Source of the DNA: GCA-002282575 sp964493995
GTDB taxonomy: Bacteria > Pseudomonadota > Gammaproteobacteria > Thiomicrospirales > Thiomicrospiraceae
Reading direction: 5' to 3'
DNA: 8,582 nt
NCBI GenBank assembly: GCA_964493995.1
Contig: CAZBQD010000060.1
Span: 1 to 8,582, forward strand
The position numbers were made by a program, and so were the translations under genes. Below are positions 1 to 6,343 of this stretch, piece by piece. Under the pieces are notes generated by a model. It was not told where the DNA came from. It saw only the letters and a program-made list of their open reading frames with translations, and ran no database searches. Position 1 is the stretch's first letter. Each line of letters opens with the position of its first letter.

Positions 1-14
1 ATTTCTGCGTCTCA

Positions 15-38
15 CTCGAAGCGATGCGTTGTTTCGAG
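15..38 (-). repeat. Inverted repeat at the start of the predicted left-edge transcript
   Basis: CTCGAA (15-20) and TTCGAG (33-38) are perfect inverted arms with a 12-base loop. They lie just downstream of the predicted start site of the left-edge promoter, so the hairpin would sit at the 5' end of that RNA. A second pair, GTCTCA (9-14) and TGAGAC (50-55), encloses the first and reaches over the -10 element. It could be leader structure of a stable RNA precursor or an operator; the sequence does not decide. Confidence 0.45.
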
Positions 39-45
39 AAGGTGA

Positions 46-74
46 ATTATGAGACCTACACGCCTTTTTGGCAA
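46..74 (-). promoter_or_regulatory. Strong sigma-70 promoter firing off the left edge, possibly for an rRNA operon
   Basis: On the minus strand a -35 element TTGCCA (74-69) and a -10 element CATAAT (51-46) are separated by exactly 17 bp; each matches the consensus at five of six positions. Upstream, positions 75-110 are rich in A and T runs, as in an UP element. Transcription would start near position 39 and leave the window. The upstream gene is a tyrZ-like tyrS; in Pseudomonas aeruginosa tyrZ is directly followed by a 16S-23S-5S operon, so an rrn operon is the best guess for the target. The promoter match is seen directly; the target is inferred. Confidence 0.6.
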
Positions 75-104
75 GCGTTTTTTATCATTTTATGACAAAT
101 AGTT

Positions 105-132
105 TTTTACCCACCACATTTAGTGGGTAAAA
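105..132 (-). repeat. 10-bp perfect inverted repeat just after tyrS
   Basis: TTTTACCCAC (105-114) and GTGGGTAAAA (123-132) form a perfect 10-bp stem with an 8-base loop, starting three bases after the tyrS stop. On the tyrS strand the 3' arm ends in A residues and no T-tract follows, so this is not a standard intrinsic terminator. It may protect the tyrS mRNA 3' end or be a weak terminator. If neither, tyrS transcripts may run on into the left-edge transcription unit. Confidence 0.6.
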
Positions 133-135
133 GCA

Positions 136-1332
136 TTACGAACGCACAAGTCGAGCAAAATTGCGCTTACCTACCTGATAAACCGCATCCTCTCCTACGG
201 GGATGACTTGATTCGGATTGTCGATTTTTTCGCCATTACGCTTTAAGCCACCCTGTTTAGCCGCACGCACCACATCCGATGAGCTGGCTGCAGCGCCTGC
301 CGCTTTCATTGCCTGCGCGACTGTCATATCCCCTTCTACAATGAAAGGCTCTAAATTAGTCGGCAACTCTTTATTCTTAAAACGGGCTTCAAAATTCGCT
401 AACACATCCAACGCTGCTTGCGCACCGTGGAAACGTCCAACCAGTTCTTGTGCCAATTTCACTTTAATATTGCGTGGATTCGCACCCGCCTGCACTTCAG
501 CTTTCATCGCAGCAATGCTTTCTAGGCTTTCGAAACTGAGCAATTCGTAGTAACGCCACATTAGATCATCGGAAATAGACATGACTTTACCGAACATATC
601 GTCGGGCGCATCGCTAATACCAATATAGTTGCCTAGCGACTTAGACATTTTTTGTACGCCGTCTAGCCCTTCCAAAATCGGCATCATTAGGACACATTGC
701 GGCTCTTGTCCTGCATCTTTTTGCAACTCACGTCCCATCAATAAATTGAATTTCTGGTCAGTACCGCCCAATTCTAAGTCTGCTTTCAAAACGACTGAAT
801 CGTGACCCTGTAATAAAGGATACAAAAACTCATGAATGGCGATGGGTTGTTGGTTGTGGTAACGCTTGGTAAAGTCATCACGTTCTAACATGCGAGCCAC
901 GGTGCTTTGTGCGGCTAGGCGAATCATATCGACACCCGTTAACTGGTTCATCCATGCGCCATTAAAGACCACCTCAGTCTTGTCCGCATCCAGAATTTTG
1001 AATACTTGTTCGGTGTAGCTTTTAGCATTCACCTTCACCGCTTCGGCATCTAGAGGTTTACGCGTGACATTTTTACCCGTTGGGTCGCCAATCATCGCCG
1101 TGAAGTCGCCAATCAAAAACAGGATATGGTGACCTAAGTCTTGCAGTTGACGAAGCTTATTAATGAGAACCGTGTGTCCCAAATGCAAATCGGGTGCAGT
1201 TGGGTCGAAACCTGCCTTAACGCGCAAGGGCGAACCTCTTTTCAACTTCTTAATCAGTTCGTCTTCAATCAGCAGTTCTGCTGCGCCACGTTTGATAATG
1301 GCAAGGGTTTGGGCAATTTGTTGGTCGGTCAT
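136..1332 (-). CDS. tyrS: Tyrosyl-tRNA synthetase (TyrZ-like, 398 aa)
   Basis: Cytoplasmic class I aminoacyl-tRNA synthetase that activates tyrosine with ATP and charges tRNA-Tyr. The HIGH signature is HLGH at residues 50-53, within FDPTAPDLHLGHT, and the KMSKS loop is intact at 228-232. The YPLLQGHD segment (171-178) and ELGGTDQKFN (187-196) are typical tyrosine and adenylate pocket motifs. Residues about 335-395 form the C-terminal S4-like RNA-binding domain. The length fits the roughly 400-residue group that includes P. aeruginosa TyrZ, not the E. coli TyrS group. The ATG start at 1332 puts the protein at normal family length; the Shine-Dalgarno sequence is weak. The gene lies 43 bp after pyrD on the same strand, so co-transcription is likely, although the gap also holds a candidate promoter. 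Confidence 0.97.
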   Translation of the reverse strand: MTDQQIAQTLAIIKRGAAELLIEDELIKKLKRGSPLRVKAGFDPTAPDLHLGHTVLINKLRQLQDLGHHILFLIGDFTAMIGDPTGKNVTRKPLDAEAVKVNAKSYTEQVFKILDADKTEVVFNGAWMNQLTGVDMIRLAAQSTVARMLERDDFTKRYHNQQPIAIHEFLYPLLQGHDSVVLKADLELGGTDQKFNLLMGRELQKDAGQEPQCVLMMPILEGLDGVQKMSKSLGNYIGISDAPDDMFGKVMSISDDLMWRYYELLSFESLESIAAMKAEVQAGANPRNIKVKLAQELVGRFHGAQAALDVLANFEARFKNKELPTNLEPFIVEGDMTVAQAMKAAGAAASSSDVVRAAKQGGLKRNGEKIDNPNQVIPVGEDAVYQVGKRNFARLVRS

Positions 1333-1359
1333 GGTAACAGTCTTTAATAACGTGAATGA

Positions 1360-1388
1360 ATAGTAAAAGTGATGATTATTTAAGGCAA
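1360..1388 (-). promoter_or_regulatory. Candidate internal promoter for tyrS
   Basis: On the minus strand TTGCCT (1388-1383) and TACTAT (1365-1360) are separated by 17 bp, each matching four of six consensus bases. The -35 element lies in the last codons of pyrD. Transcription would start near 1353 and give a leader of about 20 bases before the tyrS ATG. This would let tyrS be expressed apart from pyrD. It is a moderate match in an A/T-rich gap and could be chance. Confidence 0.3.
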
Positions 1389-2341
1389 CTGGCTGGCGTA
1401 CAACCGGCGCTATTGTCGTGCAATTCTAGCGCACCCGTCAGTTGACTGACATGGGTGAAGCCGTAGCTATTCATATACTTTTGTATGCCTTTAATGATCT
1501 TATTGGCAATGAGCGGGTCTTTCGCTAAAGCTGTACCCATACCCACTAGCGTGGCGCCAGCCAGCATAAATTCAATGGCATCTTCGGCATTGGTAATACC
1601 ACCCTGCCCAATAATGGGGATATGGTGCGGTTTGGCCACTTGGTAAATTTTATGTACTGCTAACAAAGCAATCGGCTTAATGGCAGGGCCAGACAAACCG
1701 CCTTGATTATTGCCTAAGCGAGGCATACGGGTATGAATATCAATCGCCATGGCACTGACGGTGTTAATAGCGGACAAGGCATTAGCACCAGCGTCAATAC
1801 AACGACGCGCCCCTTCGGCGATGTCGGTTTGATTGGGCGACAACTTAACAATGAGCGGTTTGCTGGTCACAGCACGGCAAGCTTCAACGACTTTAGCGGA
1901 CAAGTCAGGATCGTTACCAAAGGCCGCACCGCCTTTTTTCACATTCGGGCAGGAGATATTAATTTCGATGGCTGGTACAGGCGTTTGATCGAAAGCACGC
2001 GCTAAACTGGCGTATTCATCGATGGAAAACCCAGAAATATTGGGGATGAAATGCGGCTTACCATCCCAATTCAATTTCGGCAACAACTCGCTAATAACGG
2101 TTGCGGCACCCGGATTCTGCAGGCCAATAGCATTCATCAGTCCGTAAGGTGTTTCAGTCACACGCTCGGCTGGATTGCCATAGCGTTCCGCTTCTGTCGT
2201 TCCTTTAAGAAACACAGCACCGACGGCATCGTAGTTAAAGCCTGAAACTTTAAGATATTCCGTACCATAACCCGCATTACCTGAAAGCAAGCACAGTGGT
2301 GTGTTAAAATTGAGTCCAAACGCCGTGGTATTAAGAGACAA
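1376..2341 (-). CDS. pyrD: Dihydroorotate dehydrogenase, class 1B catalytic subunit (321 aa)
   Basis: FMN enzyme that oxidises dihydroorotate to orotate in de novo pyrimidine synthesis. The TIM-barrel protein carries INISCPNVKKGG (127-138), in which Cys131 is the catalytic base; cysteine instead of serine marks a class 1, cytosolic enzyme, and KKGG followed by AFG is the class 1B pattern. FLKGTT (44-49, Lys46), Lys166, AINT (191-194), GGLSGPA (214-220) and GQGGI (245-249) match FMN and substrate contacts. There is no N-terminal membrane helix as in class 2 enzymes. Class 1B enzymes normally pair with the PyrK flavin/iron-sulfur subunit to use NAD+; no pyrK is in this window. The start is TTG at 2341: an AGGTGA site lies 4 bases upstream, and no in-frame ATG occurs before codon 69. 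The tail ends with a Cys pair (C314, C319) of unknown meaning. Confidence 0.93.
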   Translation of the reverse strand: MSLNTTAFGLNFNTPLCLLSGNAGYGTEYLKVSGFNYDAVGAVFLKGTTEAERYGNPAERVTETPYGLMNAIGLQNPGAATVISELLPKLNWDGKPHFIPNISGFSIDEYASLARAFDQTPVPAIEINISCPNVKKGGAAFGNDPDLSAKVVEACRAVTSKPLIVKLSPNQTDIAEGARRCIDAGANALSAINTVSAMAIDIHTRMPRLGNNQGGLSGPAIKPIALLAVHKIYQVAKPHHIPIIGQGGITNAEDAIEFMLAGATLVGMGTALAKDPLIANKIIKGIQKYMNSYGFTHVSQLTGALELHDNSAGCTPASCLK

Positions 2342-2345
2342 GAGA

Positions 2346-2351
2346 TCACCT
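2346..2351 (-). promoter_or_regulatory. Ribosome binding site deciding the pyrD TTG start
   Basis: AGGTGA on the minus strand lies four bases before the TTG at 2341-2339 and complements the 3' end of 16S rRNA, in the register where a short spacer is expected. This supports the rare TTG start. The site lies in the 15-bp gap between the pyrD and trmL start codons. Confidence 0.65.
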
Positions 2352-2356
2352 ATAGT

Positions 2357-2815
2357 ATGAATATCGCCATTATTTTGTACGAACCTGAAATTCCACCTAA
2401 CACAGGTAACATCATTCGATTGGCCGCCAATGCCGGCGCTAGCCTACATTTGATTGAACCAATGGGGTTTACCCTAGATGAAAAACAGTTACGTCGTGCA
2501 GGTATGGATTATACCGAATTGGCGCACGTTCAAGTACATAAAAATTTAGAAGCCTGCTTAGCCAGCCTGCAACCCAAACGTGTTTTTGCCTTGACCACCA
2601 AAAGCACCCATCGTTACGATCAAGTTGTGTTTGAAGATGGCGATGCGTTGATGTTTGGTCCTGAATCGCGCGGCTTACCCGAAGCGGTACGCATGAGTTT
2701 GCCCGAAAACCAACGTATCACCATTCCCATGCGTGCGGGCTGTCGTAGCCTGAATTTGTCGAACGCCGTTGCCGTGGTGGTTTATGAAGCCTGGCGGCAG
2801 AAGGGGTTTGAATAA
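2357..2815 (+). CDS. trmL: tRNA (cytidine/uridine-34 2'-O)-methyltransferase TrmL (152 aa)
   Basis: SPOUT-family methyltransferase that places a 2'-O-methyl group on the wobble base of tRNA-Leu isoacceptors, using S-adenosylmethionine (known for E. coli TrmL/YibK). All three family motifs are visible: EPEIPPNTGNIIR (9-21), the knot loop FGPESRGLP (100-108) with Glu103 and Arg105, and the C-terminal IPM...SLNLSNAVAVVVYEAW (123-146), which forms the knot and cofactor pocket. The length is that of the single-domain YibK proteins. The ATG at 2357 starts directly at the conserved N-terminal strand MNIAIILYEPEIP; the upstream Shine-Dalgarno sequence is weak. It diverges from pyrD with a 15-bp gap, so its promoter must lie within the pyrD 5' coding region. 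The next gene, ggt, is 85 bp downstream on the same strand. Confidence 0.95.
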   Translation: MNIAIILYEPEIPPNTGNIIRLAANAGASLHLIEPMGFTLDEKQLRRAGMDYTELAHVQVHKNLEACLASLQPKRVFALTTKSTHRYDQVVFEDGDALMFGPESRGLPEAVRMSLPENQRITIPMRAGCRSLNLSNAVAVVVYEAWRQKGFE

Positions 2816-2829
2816 GCTAACCACTGAGT

Positions 2830-2858
2830 TTTTCACTTCCTTTGTTAGTGTATAGAAT
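2830..2858 (+). promoter_or_regulatory. Candidate promoter for ggt
   Basis: TTTTCA (2830-2835) and TAGAAT (2853-2858) are 17 bp apart, matching four and five of six consensus bases. The predicted start, near 2865, gives a leader of about 36 bases that contains a good GGAGA ribosome site (2889-2893), seven bases before the ATG. No terminator is seen between trmL and this element, so read-through from trmL is also possible. Confidence 0.4.
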
Positions 2859-2900
2859 GCCATTTTAAGTTAAAGACCAACAAACCACGGAGATAACCTA

Positions 2901-4568
2901 ATGCGATTTTGGATAATCTTATCGGTTTGGTTCATCATTGTCAGCAACGGTCATGCGGGGCAAGCAGCGGTGGCCATGCCAGATCGCTATGCGGCAGCGG
3001 TAGCACAACAGGTATTAAACCAAGGTGGCCATGCTGTTGATGCCGCAGTGGCAGCGTCTATGGTGTTAGCCGTTACCTATCCCGAAGCGGGTAATTTGGG
3101 TGGCGGCGGCTTTATGCTGATACGCGATGATCAACAACATTATTTTCTCGATTACCGAGAAACCGCGCCCGCTAAAGCACACCGAGATGTCTATTTGAAT
3201 GAGCAGGGAGCGGTTATTCCGCGTCAATCGCTGATTGGCGTGCAAGCTGCGGGAGTGCCAGGCACAGTGGCTGGTTTGTGGGAGGCGCATCAACGATTTG
3301 GACGTCTGCCTTGGGCAGAGCTCATGAAACCGGCCATTACTCTGGCAGAACAGGGCTTTGACGTTCCGCAAGACTTGGCAGACTTAGCTAGCTGGTATCA
3401 GGGTTGGCTGGGCGATAAAGCAACACAGGTTAATTTCGCACGACACTTCGGGTTAATGCGTGCTGGTCAGACATTTAAACAACCGCAATTGGCAGCGACC
3501 TTAACCCGTTTGGCGCAACAAGGTGCTGACGATTTTTACCGTGGCGAAACCGCTGGCTATCTATTAGCGCAAGCGGGTGCATGGTTTTCTGCCGACGACT
3601 TAGCACATTACCGTGTGCGCTGGCGTGAACCCCTGATGGGCGAATGGCGTGGTCATCAGGTTATTAGCGCACCACCACCTAGCTCTGGCGGGGTAGCTTT
3701 GTTGCAGTTATTAGCCTTGCAAGCCTATCGCTCGGCTGATTTTAAGGGATTAAAGCACAACTCAGCAGACTATTGGCATTTATTAGCAGAATACATGAAA
3801 CCCGTTTATGCCGATCGCGCTCATCATCTTGGCGACCCTGACTTCCATGCCGTACCCGTACAAAAATTACTGAATCCTGACTATTTAGCTTCGCGTGCTC
3901 AGGCGATTCACCCTCAGCGCATTTCAACCACAGAATCGATTGAAGCTGGCTTTAGCGAAAGCGAACAAACTACCCATTTTTCCATTGTCGATGCGCAAGG
4001 GAATGCGGTAGCGAACACCACCACCTTGAATATGCCTTTTGGCAATGGTGTGGTGGTGGAAGGTGCTGGCTTCTTGTTAAATAATGAAATGGACGACTTT
4101 TCTGCCAAACCCGGTGTACCCAATGTCTTTGGCGTCATCGGTGGAGAAGCCAATGCCATTGCTCCGGGTAAGCGCATGTTATCGTCGATGACGCCGACCA
4201 TCTTGGTGAAAGACCAGCAACTCGTCGGGGTGGTGGGTACGCCAGGTGGTTCGACCATTATCACCAGCGTGTTTCAGACTCTATTAAATAGTCTGGTTTG
4301 GGGCATGTCGGCGCAAGCCGCGGTTGATGCGCCTCGTATGCATCATCAGCTATGGCCTAAGGATGAAATTGGTTTTCATCCTAGCATAGATGAAGCAACA
4401 CGCGAAGGCTTGGAGTTAATGGGTTATCAGGTCAAGCGTCGCCAGTTTCAGGGCGATGTACAGTGGATTTATCATCATCCGCAACAGGGATTACAGGCTG
4501 CATCCGATCGACGCGGTCGCGGTGTGAGTCTGGTATGGACGATAATGCCACCTGAGGCTAAGCCTTAA
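2901..4568 (+). CDS. ggt: Gamma-glutamyltransferase (glutathione hydrolase) precursor, periplasmic (555 aa)
   Basis: N-terminal nucleophile hydrolase that removes or transfers the gamma-glutamyl group of glutathione and related compounds in the periplasm. Residues 1-19 form a signal peptide, probably cut after HA at 18-19. AVDAAVA and the glycine run GNLGGGG (64-70) are family landmarks. The proenzyme cuts itself before Thr357, in TTHFSIVD (357-364), giving a large subunit (about 20-356) and a small one of 199 residues. By comparison with E. coli GGT, Arg86 in YRETAP, Asn377, Glu396, Asp399, Ser428-Ser429 and Gly449-Gly450 form the substrate pocket and oxyanion hole; Glu396 replaces the E. 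coli Gln430, as in several other GGTs. The E. coli-type lid loop (about 397-420) is present. The last 11 bp overlap the 3' end of the convergent oxidase gene. Confidence 0.96.
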   Translation: MRFWIILSVWFIIVSNGHAGQAAVAMPDRYAAAVAQQVLNQGGHAVDAAVAASMVLAVTYPEAGNLGGGGFMLIRDDQQHYFLDYRETAPAKAHRDVYLNEQGAVIPRQSLIGVQAAGVPGTVAGLWEAHQRFGRLPWAELMKPAITLAEQGFDVPQDLADLASWYQGWLGDKATQVNFARHFGLMRAGQTFKQPQLAATLTRLAQQGADDFYRGETAGYLLAQAGAWFSADDLAHYRVRWREPLMGEWRGHQVISAPPPSSGGVALLQLLALQAYRSADFKGLKHNSADYWHLLAEYMKPVYADRAHHLGDPDFHAVPVQKLLNPDYLASRAQAIHPQRISTTESIEAGFSESEQTTHFSIVDAQGNAVANTTTLNMPFGNGVVVEGAGFLLNNEMDDFSAKPGVPNVFGVIGGEANAIAPGKRMLSSMTPTILVKDQQLVGVVGTPGGSTIITSVFQTLLNSLVWGMSAQAAVDAPRMHHQLWPKDEIGFHPSIDEATREGLELMGYQVKRRQFQGDVQWIYHHPQQGLQAASDRRGRGVSLVWTIMPPEAKP

Positions 4569-5571
4569 ACGTAAGCGACTGCCCCATCAAGGCCATCGTC
4601 ATTTCAAGTTCATCGCGCATTAAACGTATGACTTGCGCCACACCCAGCGCCCCATTAGCAGCCAGTCCGTAAATATAAGGGCGACCGATACAGACTGCCG
4701 CTGCGCCTAGAGATAGGGCTTTGTACGCATCCAGCCCCGAACGGATGCCGCTATCAAACAGCACGGGTACACGACCTTGAACCTGTGCTAACACCTGCGT
4801 TAGCGCGTCTAAACTGCTGGTCACACTGTCCAATACGCGACCTCCGTGATTAGAAACGATGATGCCATCGAAACCCATACCCATCGCTTGCTCCGCATCT
4901 TCGGGGTGTAAGATGCCTTTTATCAATAAAGGGTGCTGTGTCTGTGCTCTGAGCCAAAGCATATCTTGCCAAGTCGGTGCTTGCGACATCCAACCCTGAA
5001 ATACCGCACTCTCACCCGTTTTAAGGGGGCTCGCTTGTAAGGGTTGTTCACAATTAACCGCCCAAATATGTGGTGGCAAAGTACAAACAGCTTGTTTCAC
5101 CGGCGCATCGACGGTCGCTACCATCACCGCATAGCCTGCTGCTTCGGCACGCTTAAGCAAGCGCAGCGTTCGCTCTCGACTTCCTTGCCAGTAAAGCTGA
5201 AACCATAAAGGTCGTTCACTGGCAGCAGCGATGCTTTCCAACGACTGACTTGCCAGACTGCTGACCAACATTGTGCCGCCTTGCGCATCGGCAGCAGCGG
5301 CACTGCCCTGCTCACCGTCGGCATGAAAAAGGCCTTGGTAGGCAATCGGTGCTAATAACAAAGGATGTGCTAATGACTGCCCAAACACCTTCACCGCGGT
5401 AGAGGCTTGGCGCATATCAGCCAGCACCCTTGGCACCAACCGAATGGCATCGAAAGCGGCTCGATTAGCTTGGGCTGTCAGTCCACACCCTGCCGTATCT
5501 TGTAAATAAGCCCAAGCTTCGGGCGACAGTGCTGCTTGCGCTTGTTGTTGAAAAGGTTCAAGCGACAACAT
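4558..5571 (-). CDS. FMN-dependent alpha-hydroxy-acid oxidase/dehydrogenase, diverged (337 aa)
   Basis: Member of the lactate dehydrogenase/glycolate oxidase FMN family, which oxidises 2-hydroxy acids to 2-oxo acids; its substrate is unknown. FMN-binding motifs are present: LLAPIAYQG (72-80), FQLYWQ (124-129), TVDAP (153-157), Lys218 in LLIKGI, and VLFDSGIRSGLDAYKALSLG (270-289) with the following IGRPYIYGLAANG. The catalytic His242 and Arg245 lie in SNHGGR (240-245). Two departures: the residue after SNHGGR is Val instead of the usual Gln, and the segment after TVDAP lacks the usual G-x-R-x-x-D stretch, so the substrate may differ from lactate or glycolate. The start is ATG at 5571, overlapping the hydroxylase stop as TAATG. 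An in-frame GTG at 5586 would add five residues but has no ribosome site. No signal peptide is seen, so it should be cytoplasmic. Confidence 0.88.
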   Translation of the reverse strand: MLSLEPFQQQAQAALSPEAWAYLQDTAGCGLTAQANRAAFDAIRLVPRVLADMRQASTAVKVFGQSLAHPLLLAPIAYQGLFHADGEQGSAAAADAQGGTMLVSSLASQSLESIAAASERPLWFQLYWQGSRERTLRLLKRAEAAGYAVMVATVDAPVKQAVCTLPPHIWAVNCEQPLQASPLKTGESAVFQGWMSQAPTWQDMLWLRAQTQHPLLIKGILHPEDAEQAMGMGFDGIIVSNHGGRVLDSVTSSLDALTQVLAQVQGRVPVLFDSGIRSGLDAYKALSLGAAAVCIGRPYIYGLAANGALGVAQVIRLMRDELEMTMALMGQSLTFKA

Positions 5572-5573
5572 TA
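5569..5573 (-). other. TAATG stop/start overlap coupling hydroxylase and oxidase translation
   Basis: The hydroxylase stop TAA (5573-5571) shares its last base with the oxidase ATG (5571-5569). With only a weak AGAGA-like site upstream, oxidase translation probably depends on ribosomes finishing the hydroxylase. This links the two products in amount and suggests a shared task. Confidence 0.7.
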
Positions 5574-6254
5574 AGTCTCTGCCCACATACGCAGTAAGTT
5601 ATGATAAGTGCTGGTCATCTTCACCACTTCGGGCGTATCCCCAATTTGTTGGCGCAGGGCTAAAATATTCATGTCTAAATCGAACAATAAACGACGACGC
5701 TCATCTTCGCGCACCATGCTTTCCGTCCAGAAAAAAGAAGCGACACGCGCTCCTTGCGTTACGGGTTCGACACGATGCACACTGGATGAGGGATAGAGAA
5801 TCATATCGCCAGCGGGTAATTTAACGCGATGGTTACCAAAGGTGTCTTCCACCACCAATTCACCGCCCTCATAATCTTCGGGATCGGAGAAAAATAGCGT
5901 GCAAGAAACATCCGAACGCACACGCTGCGTTGTGCCGGGCACGGTGCGAATTGAGCCATCGACATGATTGCCAAAGGTGTTCATTTCACCTGTGTAGCAA
6001 TTAAAGTAAGGCGGTAATATTTTTTTTGGCAAAGCAGCGGTAAAAAACAACGCATTGCGATTGAGTGCCGCCAAAACGATGGCTTGTAGCGACTGACTGG
6101 CCTCGCTTTGCTCGGGCAATTGCAAATTGCGTTTCACCAAGGCGGCTTGTGAGCCAGCCGTATCACGACCATCGAGCCAGTTCGAGGCTTCTAAAATGGC
6201 ACGACATTGCGCCAACTCTTCACTGGTCAGCACCTGGGGAACATGAATCATCAT
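5571..6254 (-). CDS. piuC: PKHD-type Fe(II)/2-oxoglutarate hydroxylase, PiuC/YbiX family (227 aa)
   Basis: Cytoplasmic non-haem iron dioxygenase related to E. coli YbiX and Pseudomonas PiuC; its natural substrate is not established. The facial triad is His97-x-Asp99 (NHVDGS) and His160 (SSSVHRVEPV), and Arg170 (GARVASFFW) is the expected 2-oxoglutarate anchor. The family stretches FFSDPEDYEGGELVVEDTFG (121-140) and KLPAGDMILYPSSS (145-158) are intact, and length and both ends match YbiX (E. coli protein about 225 residues). The first of two ATGs (6254) is chosen because GGAG (6265-6262) lies seven bases upstream. The gene follows the receptor on the same strand, as fiu-ybiX and piuA-piuC do elsewhere. 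A strong terminator separates them, so it needs read-through or its own promoter. Confidence 0.95.
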   Translation of the reverse strand: MMIHVPQVLTSEELAQCRAILEASNWLDGRDTAGSQAALVKRNLQLPEQSEASQSLQAIVLAALNRNALFFTAALPKKILPPYFNCYTGEMNTFGNHVDGSIRTVPGTTQRVRSDVSCTLFFSDPEDYEGGELVVEDTFGNHRVKLPAGDMILYPSSSVHRVEPVTQGARVASFFWTESMVREDERRRLLFDLDMNILALRQQIGDTPEVVKMTSTYHNLLRMWAET

Positions 6255-6268
6255 GGCTGGACTCCTTG

Positions 6269-6293
6269 AATGAATGTTTTATGGGCATTTATT
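6269..6293 (-). repeat. Imperfect palindrome in the piuC leader, possible operator
   Basis: AATGAATG (6269-6276) and CATTTATT (6286-6293) are inverted arms matching at seven of eight positions around a 9-base centre, ending just before the piuC ribosome site. The centre overlaps a weak -10-like CATAAA (6283-6278), 18 bp from TTGTTT (6307-6302) on the minus strand. It does not fit the usual Fur consensus. A regulator site is possible, but chance similarity in an A/T-rich gap cannot be excluded. Confidence 0.3.
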
Positions 6294-6315
6294 CTACGCG
6301 AAAACAAATGACCAT

Positions 6316-6343
6316 AAAAAATGACCGCCTCACATGGGCGGTC
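6316..6343 (-). terminator. Intrinsic terminator after the siderophore receptor gene
   Basis: On the minus strand a perfect 7-bp stem GACCGCC/GGCGGTC (6343-6337 and 6329-6323) with a 7-base loop is followed by one A and then six T residues (6321-6316). It begins 18 bases after the receptor stop codon. This is the clearest terminator in the window and should limit read-through into piuC. Confidence 0.9.

Noticed and set aside
60..83. Plus-strand terminator-like sequence: ACGC/GCGT arms followed by six T residues
   Set aside because: The stem is only four base pairs with a long loop, and the same bases form the -35 region of a better-supported minus-strand promoter.
2351..2356. TATAGT just before the trmL ATG as a -10 element
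   Set aside because: It would place the start site inside trmL after the ATG, and there is no -35 at a fitting distance.
2817..2848. CTAAC/GTTAG arms after trmL as a terminator
   Set aside because: A five-base stem with a 22-base loop and no T-tract after it; more likely chance.
3066..4264. Open frames of 60-116 codons on the minus strand within ggt
   Set aside because: They lie wholly opposite a well-conserved enzyme, have no recognisable motifs and no ribosome sites; they are shadows.
4555..4565. Small AGGC-TAA-GCCT hairpin at the ggt/oxidase convergence
   Set aside because: Four base pairs with no T-tract on either strand; too weak to call a terminator.
5569..5586. GTG start at 5586 for the oxidase (342 aa)
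   Set aside because: No ribosome site precedes it, and the ATG at 5571 forms a typical TAATG overlap with the upstream stop, so the shorter protein is preferred.
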